Source of the DNA: Microthrixaceae bacterium
GTDB taxonomy: Bacteria > Actinomycetota > Acidimicrobiia > Acidimicrobiales > Iamiaceae
Assembly (NCBI GenBank): GCA_016702505.1
Contig: JADJDU010000008.1
Location: forward strand, 62,001 to 126,000
Length of the DNA: 64,000 nt
Reading direction: 5' to 3'
Positions 12,523-24,764 of the stretch are shown here, piece by piece. Each line of letters opens with the position of its first letter. Position 1 is the first letter of the stretch. Below the pieces are notes generated by a model. It had not been told where the DNA came from and did no database searches. It saw only the letters and a program-made list of their open reading frames with translations. The position numbers and the translations under genes are program-made.

Positions 12523-14373
12523 GTGGTGCAACGTCCCCCGGCCGGTTCGATCCCGGACTCTCCCGGTTCCTACCAGTTCAAAGACGGTGAGGGGCGAGTC
12601 ATCTACGTGGGTAAGGCGAAGTCGCTGCGATCTCGCCTTTCCAACTACTTCCAGGCCAACCTTCCGCCTCGCACCGCCCAGATGGTGGCCACAGCCGAGA
12701 CGGTGGAGTGGATCCAGGTCCGCAACGACGTCGAGGCCCTGCTCCTCGAGTACAGCCTCATCAAGGCCCACCGTCCTCGGTTCAACATCCGCCTGATCGA
12801 CGACAAGAGCTACCCGTATCTGGCCGTCACCGTCGGAGACGAGTGGCCCAGGCCCATGGTCATGAGGGGTGCTCGTCGCAAGGGAGTGCGGTACTTCGGC
12901 CCCTACGGTCATGCCTACGCCATACGCGAGACCTTGGATCTGCTGTTGCGGACCTTCCCGGTGCGAACCTGTTCGGACAACAAGTTCGCTCACCATGAGC
13001 GGCTCGGCCGGCCGTGCCTCTTGTTCCACATCGAGAAGTGCTCGGGCCCCTGCGTCGGTGAGGTCGACGCGGCCACCTACCAGCGTCATGTGGAGGAGCT
13101 CCTGCGATTCCTGGAGGGTGACACCGACGAGGTCGTGGCCCGACTGGAAGACGAGATGCATGCTGCCGCCACGGATCTGGAGTTCGAGAGGGCAGCCCGG
13201 TTGCGGGACCGCCTGAGTGCGGTGTCCAAGGCCATCGAACGTCAACAGATGGTCGCCGACCGCAACGAGGACCTCGACGTGTTCGGGGTGGCCGAGGACG
13301 ATCTGGAGGCTGCCGTCCAGGTGTTCCACGTGCGTCGGGGCCGGGTCGTGGGACGCAAGGGCTTCGTGATCGACAAGGTCGAAGATCTCAGCCCCGCCGA
13401 GCTCGGTGCTCGCATCTTGGAGGCGTTCTACGACGAACCTCCTCCCATCGGGATGCCCAGACAGATCCTGGTTCAGCGTGCTCCCGACGACGTCGACGTG
13501 TACGAGCGCTGGCTGAGCGGGCTGAGGGGTTCCGCGGTCACGATCCGGGTTCCCCAACGAGGAGACAAGCGGACCCTGCAAGAGACGGTGGCCCACAACG
13601 CCCGCGAGGAGCTGGTCCGCCACCGCCTGAAGCGGGCCACCGACCACAACAGCCGAGCCCGAGCGTTGAACGAGCTTCAGGAGATGCTCGACCTACCCGA
13701 GTCACCGTTGCGCATCGAGTGCTTCGACATGAGCCACCTTCAAGGGACCGACTACGTGGGTTCGATGGTGGTGGTGGAAGACGGCCTACCTCGCAAGTCC
13801 GAATACCGGCGCTTCAAGATCCGTAGCGGTCAAGGTAATGACGACTTCCGGGCCATGGAGGAGGTACTAACTCGACGGTTCACCGCCTACCTGGCCGATC
13901 GGGACAAGCCGGCATCGGAGCGAGGGCGCTTCTCCTATCCGCCCCAGCTCCTGGTGGTCGACGGGGGCAAGGGACAGCTGGGGGTGGCCGTGCGGGTCCT
14001 CGAGGAGCTGGGGCTGGACGAGGAGATCCCGGTGGCGTCGCTGGCCAAGCGGTTCGAGGAGGTGTACCTGCCTGGTTCCCCGGATCCGGTGCGGATCCCC
14101 CGCCAGTCAGAAGCCCTGTACCTGCTCCAACGTCTGAGAGACGAGTCCCACCGGTTCGCCATCACGTTCCACCGTGAACTGCGCGGCAAGAGGATGACCT
14201 CGTCGGCGTTGGACGGCATTCCCGGTCTGGGCCAGGCCCGGCGGACCCGTCTCACCAAGGAGCTGGGCGGGGTGAAGGCGGTCAAGACGGCGTCGCTGGA
14301 ACAGCTCAAAGCGTTGACTTGGCTGCCTGACGCCGTTGGGGAGGCGGTTCACGCTCGTTTCCACGGCGGGTGA
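12523..14373 (+). CDS. uvrC: UvrC, excinuclease ABC subunit C
   Basis: UvrC makes both incisions in nucleotide excision repair. The likely start is GTG 12523 (VVQRPPAGSIPDSPGSYQF); GTG 12526 is possible. Order of parts: N-terminal GIY-YIG nuclease (PGSYQF...VIYVGKAKSLRSRL), Cys-rich segment (RTCSDNKF...KCSGPCVG), UVR helix pair for UvrB contact (LEFERAARLRDRL), RNase H-like nuclease (ECFDMSHLQGTDYVGSMVV, VVDGGKGQL), and C-terminal helix-hairpin-helix (GIPGLGQARRTRL). 616 residues is normal and the frame is intact. It begins the conserved run leading to rapZ and gap. Confidence 0.95.
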   Translation: MVQRPPAGSIPDSPGSYQFKDGEGRVIYVGKAKSLRSRLSNYFQANLPPRTAQMVATAETVEWIQVRNDVEALLLEYSLIKAHRPRFNIRLIDDKSYPYLAVTVGDEWPRPMVMRGARRKGVRYFGPYGHAYAIRETLDLLLRTFPVRTCSDNKFAHHERLGRPCLLFHIEKCSGPCVGEVDAATYQRHVEELLRFLEGDTDEVVARLEDEMHAAATDLEFERAARLRDRLSAVSKAIERQQMVADRNEDLDVFGVAEDDLEAAVQVFHVRRGRVVGRKGFVIDKVEDLSPAELGARILEAFYDEPPPIGMPRQILVQRAPDDVDVYERWLSGLRGSAVTIRVPQRGDKRTLQETVAHNAREELVRHRLKRATDHNSRARALNELQEMLDLPESPLRIECFDMSHLQGTDYVGSMVVVEDGLPRKSEYRRFKIRSGQGNDDFRAMEEVLTRRFTAYLADRDKPASERGRFSYPPQLLVVDGGKGQLGVAVRVLEELGLDEEIPVASLAKRFEEVYLPGSPDPVRIPRQSEALYLLQRLRDESHRFAITFHRELRGKRMTSSALDGIPGLGQARRTRLTKELGGVKAVKTASLEQLKALTWLPDAVGEAVHARFHGG

Positions 14374-14503
14374 TCGCCAGCCATGTCGCACTGACTGGTC
14401 GAGTCCCGATCCGCTCGCCTCCGAATCGTCCGAGCCGAGCTGGCCGGAACCGTGGCGGCGGCTTGCATCGGCGGAGGCTGGATCGACGCCTAGCGTGGAA
14501 CCC

Positions 14504-15244
14504 ATGGCCGACGACATCGACCTCTGGGAAGCTCATGCCGGCTGGTGGCAGGACGGCTTCACCGACGGGGCAGACCCCGAGTACACCGAACAGATCCTGC
14601 CGTTGGCCTCTGACCTGTTGGCCGGTTACAGCCGGGTTCTGGACGTCGGCACCGGAGAGGGCCAGGTTGCCCGCCTTGCCGTGGATGGTGGTGCCGAGTT
14701 GGTGGTGGGCATCGACCCGACCGCCAACCAGGTGGCGGAGGCTGCCCGACGTGGTGGTGGTCCCAGCTACGCCCGCAGCGGTGCCGATGCGTTGCCGTTC
14801 GCCGATGCCAGCTTCGACGCGGTGATCGCATGTCTGGTGTTCGAACACATCGAGGCGGTCGACGACGCGATCGGCGAGGTGGCGCGGGTGCTGTCACCGG
14901 GCGGACGGTTCGCCTTCTTCCTGAACCACCCTCTGCTCCAGACCCCCGGCAGCGGCTGGATCGACGATCAGGTGCTGGATCCGCCTGAGCAGTACTGGCG
15001 CATCGGGCCCTATCTGGTGGAGGACAGTTCGGTCGAGGAGGTGGAGAAGGACGTGTTCATCCCCTTCATCCACCGACCCATGAGCCGTTACGTGAACGCC
15101 ATGGCCGACGCCGGGCTCACCCTTCGTCGGATGCTCGAACCCGCCCCCCCTCCGGGCTTCCTGGCGCGAGCCGCCGAGTACGCCGAAGCGTCTTCCATCC
15201 CTCGGCTTCTGGTGCTGGTGGCAGAGCGTGAGGAGCGGGTTTGA
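14504..15244 (+). CDS. SAM-dependent class I methyltransferase
   Basis: 246 residues from ATG 14504 (MADDIDLWEAHAGWWQDG). A class I methyltransferase fold is clear: motif I VLDVGTGEGQVARLA, acidic residue after strand 2 (VGIDPTANQ), motif near strand 4 (FDAVIACLVFEHI), then LSPGGRFAFF. The C-terminal part (IPFIHRPMSRYVNAMADAGL) resembles small-molecule or quinone methyltransferases. Substrate unknown. The downstream gene begins inside its stop codon (TTGA at 15241), so they share an operon between uvrC and rapZ. Confidence 0.85.
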   Translation: MADDIDLWEAHAGWWQDGFTDGADPEYTEQILPLASDLLAGYSRVLDVGTGEGQVARLAVDGGAELVVGIDPTANQVAEAARRGGGPSYARSGADALPFADASFDAVIACLVFEHIEAVDDAIGEVARVLSPGGRFAFFLNHPLLQTPGSGWIDDQVLDPPEQYWRIGPYLVEDSSVEEVEKDVFIPFIHRPMSRYVNAMADAGLTLRRMLEPAPPPGFLARAAEYAEASSIPRLLVLVAEREERV

Positions 15245-15933
15245 CATCGTCGCCGTCGGACGGGGCGCTACAGGGTGCCGGGCCGGGATCCGGTGACGAT
15301 GTCGGCCCCGACGAAGCCGACTCGGTGGCAGCCAACTCGCAAACAGAAGATCGGCCCGATGATTCCCGGCTGCGTGCCCTCGGACTCATCGGCGACCCGC
15401 CGGGGGATCGGGTAGGTGACGAGGACCCGACGTCGACCCTGCACCAAGACGTCGGGGGTGACCCAGGGGTGGCCGACACCCCGATGTGGTTGTCGCACCA
15501 TCCGCCCCGTGACTACGAGCGCTGCGCGACCGTGGCCGGTCTGCATGTCTGTCGGCGGTGCCTGGTGCTGTACCCGTTGGCGCTGGTGGCCGGTGTCGTG
15601 GTGACCATCGGAGACTGGTGGGACGGGGCCTGGGACCCATGGGTGCTCTGGTTGTTCCCGCTACCGGGCGTGGTCGAGTTCGTGCTCGACAACCTCGGGG
15701 TGGTCTCCTACCGGCCGAAGCGCCAGGTCACCTTGTCGGCGATGGGTGCGGTGGCAGCGGGTGTGGGCTACGTGCGCTACTTGGGCGACTTCACCGATCC
15801 GCTGGTGTGGTCGGTGGTGGCGGTTTACACCGCGGCATGCCTTTCTGCGGCGGTGATCGGAGGGGTGCGTCGGCAGCGGGGCGCCCTGGCCGAGGCGTCA
15901 GAGCGGACCACGACCATCGGGGGACCGGGGTGA
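15241..15933 (+). CDS. DUF2085 membrane protein
   Basis: 230 residues from TTG 15241, translationally coupled to the methyltransferase. The first 75 residues are polar and low-complexity. Then comes the DUF2085 pattern: WLSHHPPRDYERCATVAGLHVCRRCLVLYPL, with His, Cys and CRRC residues before the first helix, followed by four membrane helices. DUF2085 proteins are small membrane proteins of unknown role; the Cys/His cluster could bind a metal. Its stop overlaps the rapZ start (GTGA). Confidence 0.8.
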   Translation: MTSSPSDGALQGAGPGSGDDVGPDEADSVAANSQTEDRPDDSRLRALGLIGDPPGDRVGDEDPTSTLHQDVGGDPGVADTPMWLSHHPPRDYERCATVAGLHVCRRCLVLYPLALVAGVVVTIGDWWDGAWDPWVLWLFPLPGVVEFVLDNLGVVSYRPKRQVTLSAMGAVAAGVGYVRYLGDFTDPLVWSVVAVYTAACLSAAVIGGVRRQRGALAEASERTTTIGGPG

Positions 15934-16784
15934 ACGAGTACGCGATCATCAGTGGCCTGTCGGGGGCTGGTCGGTCGACCGCGGCCGACGTGTTGGAGGA
16001 CCAGGGCTGGTTCGTCATCGACAACCTGCCCGTTGCCTTGATTCCCGACGTGGCTGGCTTGGTCCCGGTGTCCACCAGCGGTGACAGCCGCGTGGCCTTG
16101 GTGGTCGGGGCGTCGTCGGATCCCTACGAACTCTCCTCGATGCTGGCTTCGCTGCGGGCCAGCGGCGCCCGGGTCAGGACGTTGTTCCTGGACGCCCGCA
16201 CCGACGTCCTGGTCCGTCGCTTCGAGAGCACCAGGCGGCGCCATCCGATCAGCGCCGGTGCCCTGTTGGAGGCCGCCATCGAGCGTGAACGCGAGCAGCT
16301 CCAGACGATCCGGGCCGAAGCGGACGCCATCATCGACACCAGCGACCTCAACGTGCACCAGTTGAGCCGACGGGTGGGGGAGATCTTCGACGATTCCACC
16401 GATGCACCCGGGATGCAGGTCACCGTCACCTCGTTCGGCTACAAACACGGCATCCCCGTAGACGTGGACCTGGTCTTCGACTGCCGGTTCTTGCCCAACC
16501 CCCACTGGGTGGAGGAGCTCAGGCCGATGGACGGACGAGACGATGCGGTGAGCACCTACGTGTTGGGAAGTGCAATCGCCGGGGACTTCCTCGGCCGCGT
16601 CGAGTCGCTGTTGGCCATGCTGGCTCCGGCGTACGAGGCCGAAGGCAAGGCATATCTGACGGTTGCCTTCGGGTGTACTGGGGGAAAGCACCGGTCGGTG
16701 GCGATCGCCGAGGAGATGGCGCGGCGCCTGGCCGGTCATGGTCTGGTGGCGGGGGTAGCCCACCGCGACGTCGACCGGAGCTGA
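15930..16784 (+). CDS. rapZ: RapZ family nucleotide-binding protein (YvcJ)
   Basis: 284 residues from GTG 15930. N-terminal P-loop domain: Walker A GLSGAGRSTAAD, FVIDNLPVALIP. C-terminal domain: SFGYKHGIPVDVDLVFDCRFLPN, then ELRPMDGRD, and FGCTGGKHRSVAIAE, all typical of RapZ. In enterobacteria RapZ controls glucosamine-6-phosphate synthase via a small RNA; in Gram-positives it is tied to cell-wall precursor control. In most actinobacteria yvcK and whiA lie between rapZ and gap; here neither is present and 191 bases separate rapZ from gap. Confidence 0.93.
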   Translation: MNEYAIISGLSGAGRSTAADVLEDQGWFVIDNLPVALIPDVAGLVPVSTSGDSRVALVVGASSDPYELSSMLASLRASGARVRTLFLDARTDVLVRRFESTRRRHPISAGALLEAAIEREREQLQTIRAEADAIIDTSDLNVHQLSRRVGEIFDDSTDAPGMQVTVTSFGYKHGIPVDVDLVFDCRFLPNPHWVEELRPMDGRDDAVSTYVLGSAIAGDFLGRVESLLAMLAPAYEAEGKAYLTVAFGCTGGKHRSVAIAEEMARRLAGHGLVAGVAHRDVDRS

Positions 16785-16975
16785 GCGACGGCACGGGATG
16801 GCCGGGCCTCGCCGGGTTGGTTGGCTGGCTGGTTTGGCCAGGGATGGCTCGGCGGCGGGCGCGTCGGGCTTTCGTCGGGGTTCGGGGTGTCAACTAGGTT
16901 CCAGCCTGAGCCGGGCGGGTCGCCTGCGGCCCCGGACCCGGCGTCTCGAGACCATCCATGAGGGGTACTTCAGCC

Positions 16976-17986
<1,011 letters not shown>

Positions 17987-18000
17987 TACGGCGGCCACCC

Positions 18001-19144
18001 ATGATCAACGGCGTTCCCCAACTGGAAGACCTCGGCGATGTCGCCGGTAAGCGGGTCCTGGTGCGTTGTGACTTCAACGTGCCGATCCGAGATGGCGTCA
18101 TCACCGACGACCTTCGAATCCGGGCCGCGCTGCCCACCCTGCGCTGGCTCCAGGAACGGGGGGCGACGGTCACGGCGTGCAGCCACCTGGGTCGGCCCAA
18201 GGGAACGCCCGACCCGGCGTTCTCGATGGACCCGGTCCGGGCCGCCTGGCGGAGCTCGCACCGGGGGTCGAGCTGCTCGAGAACCTGCGGTTCTCGCCCG
18301 GCGAGACCGGCAACGACCCGGCCTTCGTGGCAGAAGCTGGTGGCCGGTCAGGACGCCTACGTCAACGACGCCTTCGGGGCGTCGCACCGGGCGCACGCCT
18401 CCATCGTGGGGCCGCCCGCAGTTCCTGCCGTCGGCCGCCGGGCGCCTGCTGGACCAGGAGGTCGAGGTCCTGCTGGGCTGTCGCAACGAGCCCCGCCGGC
18501 CCTTCATCTCGATCCTCGGCGGCTCCAAGGTGTCCGACAAGCTGGGCGTGATCAACGCCCTGCTCGAGGTGGTCGACGGCCTGGTCATCGGCGGCGGCAT
18601 GTGCTTCACCTTCCTGGCCGCCCAGGGACATCATGTGGGGTCGTCGCTGCTGGAGTCGGACCAGATAGACACGTGTCGTCGGTCTGCTCGACAGCGGCGC
18701 CGTCATCCACCTGCCCTCGGACATCACGGCCCTCGGCCCGGGCGGCAAGATCGGCGATCCGTCGGCCGGCGGCGAGGTCCGCCAGTTCGGGCGAGACCTG
18801 CCCGACGGCTGGATGGGCCTCGACATCGGCCCCGGCACCGCCGCCGAGTTCTCCGACGTCATCGGCGAGGCCCGCCAGGTGCTCTGGAACGGCCCCATGG
18901 GCGTGTTCGAGGACCCCCGCTTCGAGGCCGGCACCCGCACGGTGGCCGAGGCCGTGGCCGACGCCCGTGGCTTCACCGTGGTCGGCGGCGGCGACAGCGC
19001 CGCAGCGCTGGCCAAGTTCGGGTTGGCCAACGAGGTCGACCACCTTTCGACGGGTGGCGGTGCGTCGCTCGAACTGCTGGAGCAGGGGGACCTCCCGGGC
19101 TCGGCCCTGGAAGCCCAACCCCGGAGCCCAAATGGCCAAGGTGA
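18001..19144 (+). pseudogene. pgk: Phosphoglycerate kinase, broken by several frameshifts
   Basis: PGK forms ATP from 1,3-bisphosphoglycerate. All parts are present but spread over three frames: MINGVPQLEDLGDVAGKRVL, RCDFNVP and SHLGRPKG from 18001; ELLENLRFSPGETGND from about 18250; LVAGQDAYVNDAFGASHRAH at 18340-18400; PFISILGGSKVSDKLGVINAL and GGGMCFTFLAAQGH at 18500-18640; then GKIGDPSAGG, LDIGPGTAAEFSD, WNGPMGVFEDPRF and VVGGGDSAAALAKFG to 19060. Breaks lie near 18245, 18335, 18410, 18670 and probably near the 3' end. A housekeeping enzyme with five or so indels and no lost segment points to sequencing error. The end is uncertain; the frame closing at 19144 overlaps tpiA. Confidence 0.85.
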
Positions 19145-19917
19145 CCCGCAAGCCGCTCATCTCCGGCAACTGGAAGATGCACCACAACCACTTCGAGGCC
19201 ATCTCCACGGTCCAGAAGCTGGCCTACCTCCTCACCAAGGACGACTACGAGGCGGTCGACGTGTCGGTGCACCCGCCCTTCACCGACCTGCGCTCGGTGC
19301 AGACCGTGCTCGAGGCCGACGAGATCCCGGTGGCCCTCGGGGCCCAGCACTGCCACTGGGAGGAGAAGGGGGCGTTCACCGGTGAGGTGTCGCCGGCGTT
19401 CCTGGCCAAGCTGAACGTGAGCTACGTGATCGTCGGCCATTCCGAGCGTCGAGAGCTATTCGGTGAGACCGATGACATGGTCAACAAGAAGGCCAAGGCC
19501 ATCCTCAAGTGGGGCATGACCCCGATCATCTGCTGCGGCGAGACCCTCGATGAGCGTGAAGCGGGCGGCACCGAGGAGAAGGTGGCCGGTCAGGTGCGGG
19601 CCGCTCTGGCCGGCATCAAGCCCGAGCAGGTCGCCGCCCTGGTGATCGCCTACGAGCCGATCTGGGCCATCGGCACCGGCCGCACCGCCAGCGCAGAGGA
19701 CGCCCAGACCGTCTGTGCCCTGGTGCGGGCCACGGTGGCCGAGGTGGCCGGCGCGGAGGCGGCGGCTGCAGTTCGCATCCAGTACGGGGGCTCGGTGAAG
19801 GGTTCCAACGCGGTCGAGCTGATGGCCCAACCCGACATCGACGGTGCGCTGGTGGGCGGGGCCGCTCTGGTGGCCGAGGATTTCGCCGCCATCGTTCAGC
19901 ACCACGCCGCCGACTGA
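19132..19917 (+). CDS. tpiA: Triosephosphate isomerase
   Basis: 261 residues from ATG 19132 (MAKVTRKPLISGNWKMHHNH). Catalytic residues are visible: Lys in NWKMH, His in VIVGHSERRELFGE, Glu in AYEPIWAIGTGRTA, and the phosphate loop IQYGGSVKGSNA. It interconverts dihydroxyacetone phosphate and glyceraldehyde 3-phosphate. It overlaps the apparent end of pgk, so gap, pgk and tpiA form one transcription unit. Confidence 0.96.
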   Translation: MAKVTRKPLISGNWKMHHNHFEAISTVQKLAYLLTKDDYEAVDVSVHPPFTDLRSVQTVLEADEIPVALGAQHCHWEEKGAFTGEVSPAFLAKLNVSYVIVGHSERRELFGETDDMVNKKAKAILKWGMTPIICCGETLDEREAGGTEEKVAGQVRAALAGIKPEQVAALVIAYEPIWAIGTGRTASAEDAQTVCALVRATVAEVAGAEAAAAVRIQYGGSVKGSNAVELMAQPDIDGALVGGAALVAEDFAAIVQHHAAD

Positions 19918-20011
19918 GCGGCACCGAGGCCACCGTCCGGGCCGGTTGCGGTGGTCCTATTTGGCTTGGATTTGCGGATCGAAATGAATTTTTCTAGTCC
20001 TGGTCGGATAT

Positions 20012-20194
20012 ATGGTTCGGCGGAAGCGAGCCGGTAGGCTCACACCGTTGTGGGGCGAGGATGAATGCTTCGACGACAATGTGGACCCGGACTGCGCCCA
20101 GGGAATGGCACGGGTGCATGAGAGCGTTGAGGAACAAGTGATCGAAGCTGCCGAGCGATGCCCCGCCAAGGGCTCATCCACAGAGGTCAAGTGA
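20012..20194 (+). CDS. Small frame resembling the C-terminal part of a ferredoxin (doubtful)
   Basis: A 60-residue frame whose second half (HESVEEQVIEAAERCPAKG) looks like the closing helix and last Cys-Pro ligand of small ferredoxins. The N-terminal cluster motif expected in such a protein is not convincing here: only ECFDDNVDPDCAQG precedes. There is no ribosome binding site before ATG 20012. It ends three bases before the sufB start, so it may be a decayed or frameshifted ferredoxin that began the suf operon. The upstream stretch 19960-20012 is the most AT-rich in this part (gaatttttctag), a likely promoter zone for the suf genes. Confidence 0.3.
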   Translation: MVRRKRAGRLTPLWGEDECFDDNVDPDCAQGMARVHESVEEQVIEAAERCPAKGSSTEVK

Positions 20195-20197
20195 CCC

Positions 20198-21747
<1,550 letters not shown>

Positions 21748-21748
<1 letters not shown>

Positions 21749-22512
21749 TGCTCGACATCGCAGGTTTGAAGGCGTCGGTCGAGGACCGACAAATCCTCAA
21801 CGGTTTGGATCTACACATCCCGGCCGGAGAGGTCCACGCCGTGATGGGGCCGAACGGCGCCGGGAAGAGCACGCTGGCCCAGGTGTTGGCCGGCCGTGAC
21901 GGCTACGAGGTCAGCGGATCGGCCACCCTCGACGGCGCCGACCTGCTCGGACTCAGCCCCGAGGAACGGGCCGCGGCCGGGGTATTCCTGGCCTTCCAGT
22001 ACCCCGTCGAGATCCCCGGGGTGGGAAACATGTACTTCCTTCGCACTGCGGTCAACGCGGTGCGCGAGGCTCGCGGCCAAGAGCTCTACGACGCCCGCAA
22101 CTTCCTGACCGCGGCCCGGGCCCTGATGGCCGAGCTGGAGATGGACCCGGCCTTCCTCAGCCGTTCGGTGAACCTGGGTTTCTCCGGTGGCGAGAAGAAG
22201 CGCAACGAGGTCCTCCAGATGTCCATGCTGGAACCGCGGCTGGCCATCCTCGACGAGACAGACTCGGGCCTGGACATCGACGCCTTGCGGGTGGTGGCCG
22301 AAGGCGTTCAGAGGATGCGTTCCCCGGAGCGATCCATGCTGATCATCACCCACTACCCCCGGCTGTTGGAGTACGTGAAGCCCGATCGGGTCCATGTGCT
22401 CAGTGCGGGTCGGATCGTGCGCAGTGGCGGACCGGAGCTGGCCTACGAACTGGAAGACGAGGGCTACGCCGCCACGGTGGCAGACAGCTCCCGTTCGGCT
22501 GGTGTGTCGTGA
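21748..22512 (+). CDS. sufC: Fe-S cluster assembly ATPase SufC
   Basis: 254 residues from ATG 21748 (ATGA overlap with sufB). ABC ATPase: Walker A MGPNGAGKSTLAQVLAG, SufC-type insert AFQYPVEIPGVGNMYFLR, signature LGFSGGEKKRNEVLQM, Walker B LAILDETDSGLDIDAL, and switch His in IITHYPRLL. It powers conformational change of the SufB-SufD pair. Ends overlapping the sufD start. Confidence 0.96.
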
Positions 22513-23732
22513 CCATCTGGGACGACGCCCCGGCGTTGCCGTCCAAGAGAGACGAGCCTTGGCACTACGTGTCGGTGCCTTCGATCACCCGCGTTCCCTA
22601 CGAGGCGGTTGGGGGTCAGGGTTCGACCGATGCCCACCAACGGGTGGCCGCGGACCTGATCGGGCGATTGGTCGCTGACCTGGACGGTCCGCGAGTGGTA
22701 ACGATCAACGGGGTCATCTGTGAAGCGTTGTCACGTTCGGCCACCCAGTCGGGCCTGACGTGGAGCGGCGATCCAGGCGTGGCGGCGGGCTTGACCGGTG
22801 CCGGTGCCGCTGAGCCAGCCGACGGCTTCGAGGCCCTCAACCGGTTGCACGCACCGACTGTCATCGCGGTTGCGGTCGACGACGGTGTGGTGGCCGATCC
22901 GATCCAGGTGGTCCACATCACCATCGGCGAGGTGCCCGATGGCACGGGTTCCCCCGGGGCGGCCAGCCCCCGGACCGCGGTGAGGGTGGGGGCGGGAAGC
23001 CATGCCACGGTGATCGAGACCTACTTGAGCGGGCCAGGGGAGTTGCTGGTCAATGCCTCGACCTCGGTGTCGGTGGGGGAGGGAGCCACCCTCCACCACC
23101 ACCGCATAGAACTGGACGACACCGCCACCACCCACCTGGGTCGCACCGAGTTCGACCTGGCGGCCGGGTCCAGCCTGCGCTCGACCAGCTTCACCGCCGG
23201 CGCCACCCTGGCCCGAGCCGCCACCCTGGTGCGCCTGGCCGGAGAGCACGCCACCGCTGAGATAGACGGCCTCTACCTGCCCACCGCTGGGCGCCATCAC
23301 GACCATCTGGTCACCGTCGACCATGCCTCGTCGCACTGCAACAGCTCCCAGCGGTTCAAGGGCGTGGTGAGCGCGGGTGGGAGAGGATCTTTCACCGGTC
23401 ATGTGGTGGTCCGTCCGGGAACGGTCCGTACCGATGCCCAGCAGTCCAACCGCAGCCTTCTGCTCGATTCGTCTGCCCGGTCAGACACCCGCCCATGGCT
23501 GGAGATCCTTGCCGACGACGTCCGGGCCAGCCATGGAGCCACGGTGGGACGCCTCGACGATGACGCCCTCTTCTACCTCCGCAGTCGAGGAATCCCTGAG
23601 CTCACTGCCCGTGAACTGCTGATCGACGCCTTCACCGGTGAGATCGTGGAGATGGTGGATCAGGTCGAGGTCCGTGACCACCTTCGTAGCGTCCTGCCCG
23701 AGCTCGGGTCCCACTCTGGAGGCACACAATGA
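22509..23732 (+). CDS. sufD: Fe-S cluster assembly protein SufD
   Basis: 407 residues from GTG 22509. SufD pairs with SufB. Seen: N-terminal KRDEPWHYVSVPSITRVPYE, a middle beta-helix part with HHHRIELDD and RSTSFTAGATLARAATLV, and the C-terminal family block HHDHLVTVDHASSHCNSSQRFKG, GSFTGHVVVRPGTVRTDAQQ and LEILADDVRASHGATVG. The C-terminal Cys-His pair equivalent to the SufB/SufD interface is present. Its stop overlaps the next start (ATGA). Confidence 0.94.
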   Translation: MTIWDDAPALPSKRDEPWHYVSVPSITRVPYEAVGGQGSTDAHQRVAADLIGRLVADLDGPRVVTINGVICEALSRSATQSGLTWSGDPGVAAGLTGAGAAEPADGFEALNRLHAPTVIAVAVDDGVVADPIQVVHITIGEVPDGTGSPGAASPRTAVRVGAGSHATVIETYLSGPGELLVNASTSVSVGEGATLHHHRIELDDTATTHLGRTEFDLAAGSSLRSTSFTAGATLARAATLVRLAGEHATAEIDGLYLPTAGRHHDHLVTVDHASSHCNSSQRFKGVVSAGGRGSFTGHVVVRPGTVRTDAQQSNRSLLLDSSARSDTRPWLEILADDVRASHGATVGRLDDDALFYLRSRGIPELTARELLIDAFTGEIVEMVDQVEVRDHLRSVLPELGSHSGGTQ

Positions 23733-24307
23733 CCGCGTCAGACCCCGCCCCATCCGACGGGAAGGGACGTAGCAAGAGCGTTGCCCTGCGCCGAGACTGC
23801 CTGGCCACCACCGTCCCCCAGGGCGAACGCGTCTCGCTGTCGGCCGGCGGTCTGGTCACGTTGGTCCAGTCGTTGGGCGGGAGCTTCACGGTGCGTACCG
23901 AGATGGGCACCCTGTTGCGGATAGACGGCGCCGACTGCGACGCCTTGGGGCTCGAAGCTCCCGAGCGGCGGGTTCAGATCCTGTCGGGTGGCCCGTTCAA
24001 CATGGACAAGGTGACCGAGGCGCTGCACACGGTCTATGACCCCGAGATCCCGGTGAGCATCGTGGAGCTCGGCCTCATCTACCGCTGTGACGAGGTGATC
24101 GATGCAGGCGGCAAGCGCCACATCCAGATCGACATGTCCATGACCGCCCCGGGCTGCGGCATGGGCGATGTGTTGCGTGCCGATGCTGGCCGTGCGGTTG
24201 CTGCCCTACCTGGCGTGGACGAGGTCGATGTGACCCTGGTGTGGGAGCCGCCGTGGTCGGTTGACCGCATGTCCGAGGAAGCCCGCCTCCAGCTCGGTCT
24301 GCTCTAA
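23729..24307 (+). CDS. sufT: SufT-like Fe-S assembly protein (DUF59/MIP18 domain)
   Basis: 192 residues from ATG 23729. The C-terminal half is a MIP18/DUF59 domain: VTEALHTVYDPEIPVSIVELGLIY, then MSMTAPGCGMGDVLRADAG with the conserved Cys, and VDVTLVWEPPWSVDRMSEEA. The N-terminal 90 residues form the extra domain seen in the longer SufT type. It is thought to help deliver Fe-S clusters. It follows sufD directly: no cysteine desulfurase (sufS) or sufU lies in this operon, so sulfur must come from enzymes encoded elsewhere. Confidence 0.88.
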   Translation: MTASDPAPSDGKGRSKSVALRRDCLATTVPQGERVSLSAGGLVTLVQSLGGSFTVRTEMGTLLRIDGADCDALGLEAPERRVQILSGGPFNMDKVTEALHTVYDPEIPVSIVELGLIYRCDEVIDAGGKRHIQIDMSMTAPGCGMGDVLRADAGRAVAALPGVDEVDVTLVWEPPWSVDRMSEEARLQLGLL

Positions 24308-24448
24308 CCCCGGGGTGAGGTGGTCGGGAGCGTCGTCCCCGCTCGTGCTGGGGCACAGTACGGCCGACGATGATGCCGGTCGGGCGGGGGCAGCCAGCTA
24401 TCCTGCTTCGGTCCCTGGCAACGGGGATACCGCACTGAAAGGTCAATC

Positions 24449-24685
24449 GTGGTCCCGTTTCTCGTAGTCATCCATGTGATCGTGTCGATCGGCCTGCTGG
24501 TGTTGGTGTTGTTGCACAGCGGTAAGGGCGGCGGCCTTTCGGACATGTTCGGCGGCGGCATGGGCGCCGCGGCGCAGGGCTCCACCGTGGTGGAGAAGAA
24601 CCTGGATCGCATCACCGTGGCGTTCGCGGTGGCCTTCGGCTTCACCTCGCTCGCTCTCGGCCTGATGATGAGCACCCCCACCTGA
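24449..24685 (+). CDS. secG: Preprotein translocase subunit SecG
   Basis: 78 residues from GTG 24449, preceded by a GAAAGG ribosome site. Two membrane helices (VVIHVIVSIGLLVLVLLHS and VAFAVAFGFTSLALGLMM) flank the SecG loop HSGKGGGLSDMFGGG. SecG supports SecYE in protein export. In many actinobacteria secG follows tpiA; here the suf operon sits between them. Confidence 0.93.
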   Translation: MVPFLVVIHVIVSIGLLVLVLLHSGKGGGLSDMFGGGMGAAAQGSTVVEKNLDRITVAFAVAFGFTSLALGLMMSTPT

Positions 24686-24764
24686 CCATTCGGGGTCGAC
24701 AATTCGGCGGGTACCTGGTCGGCGCAACGGTGGCCCGCGCCCGGACCGTTATTCAACTGGTTGG

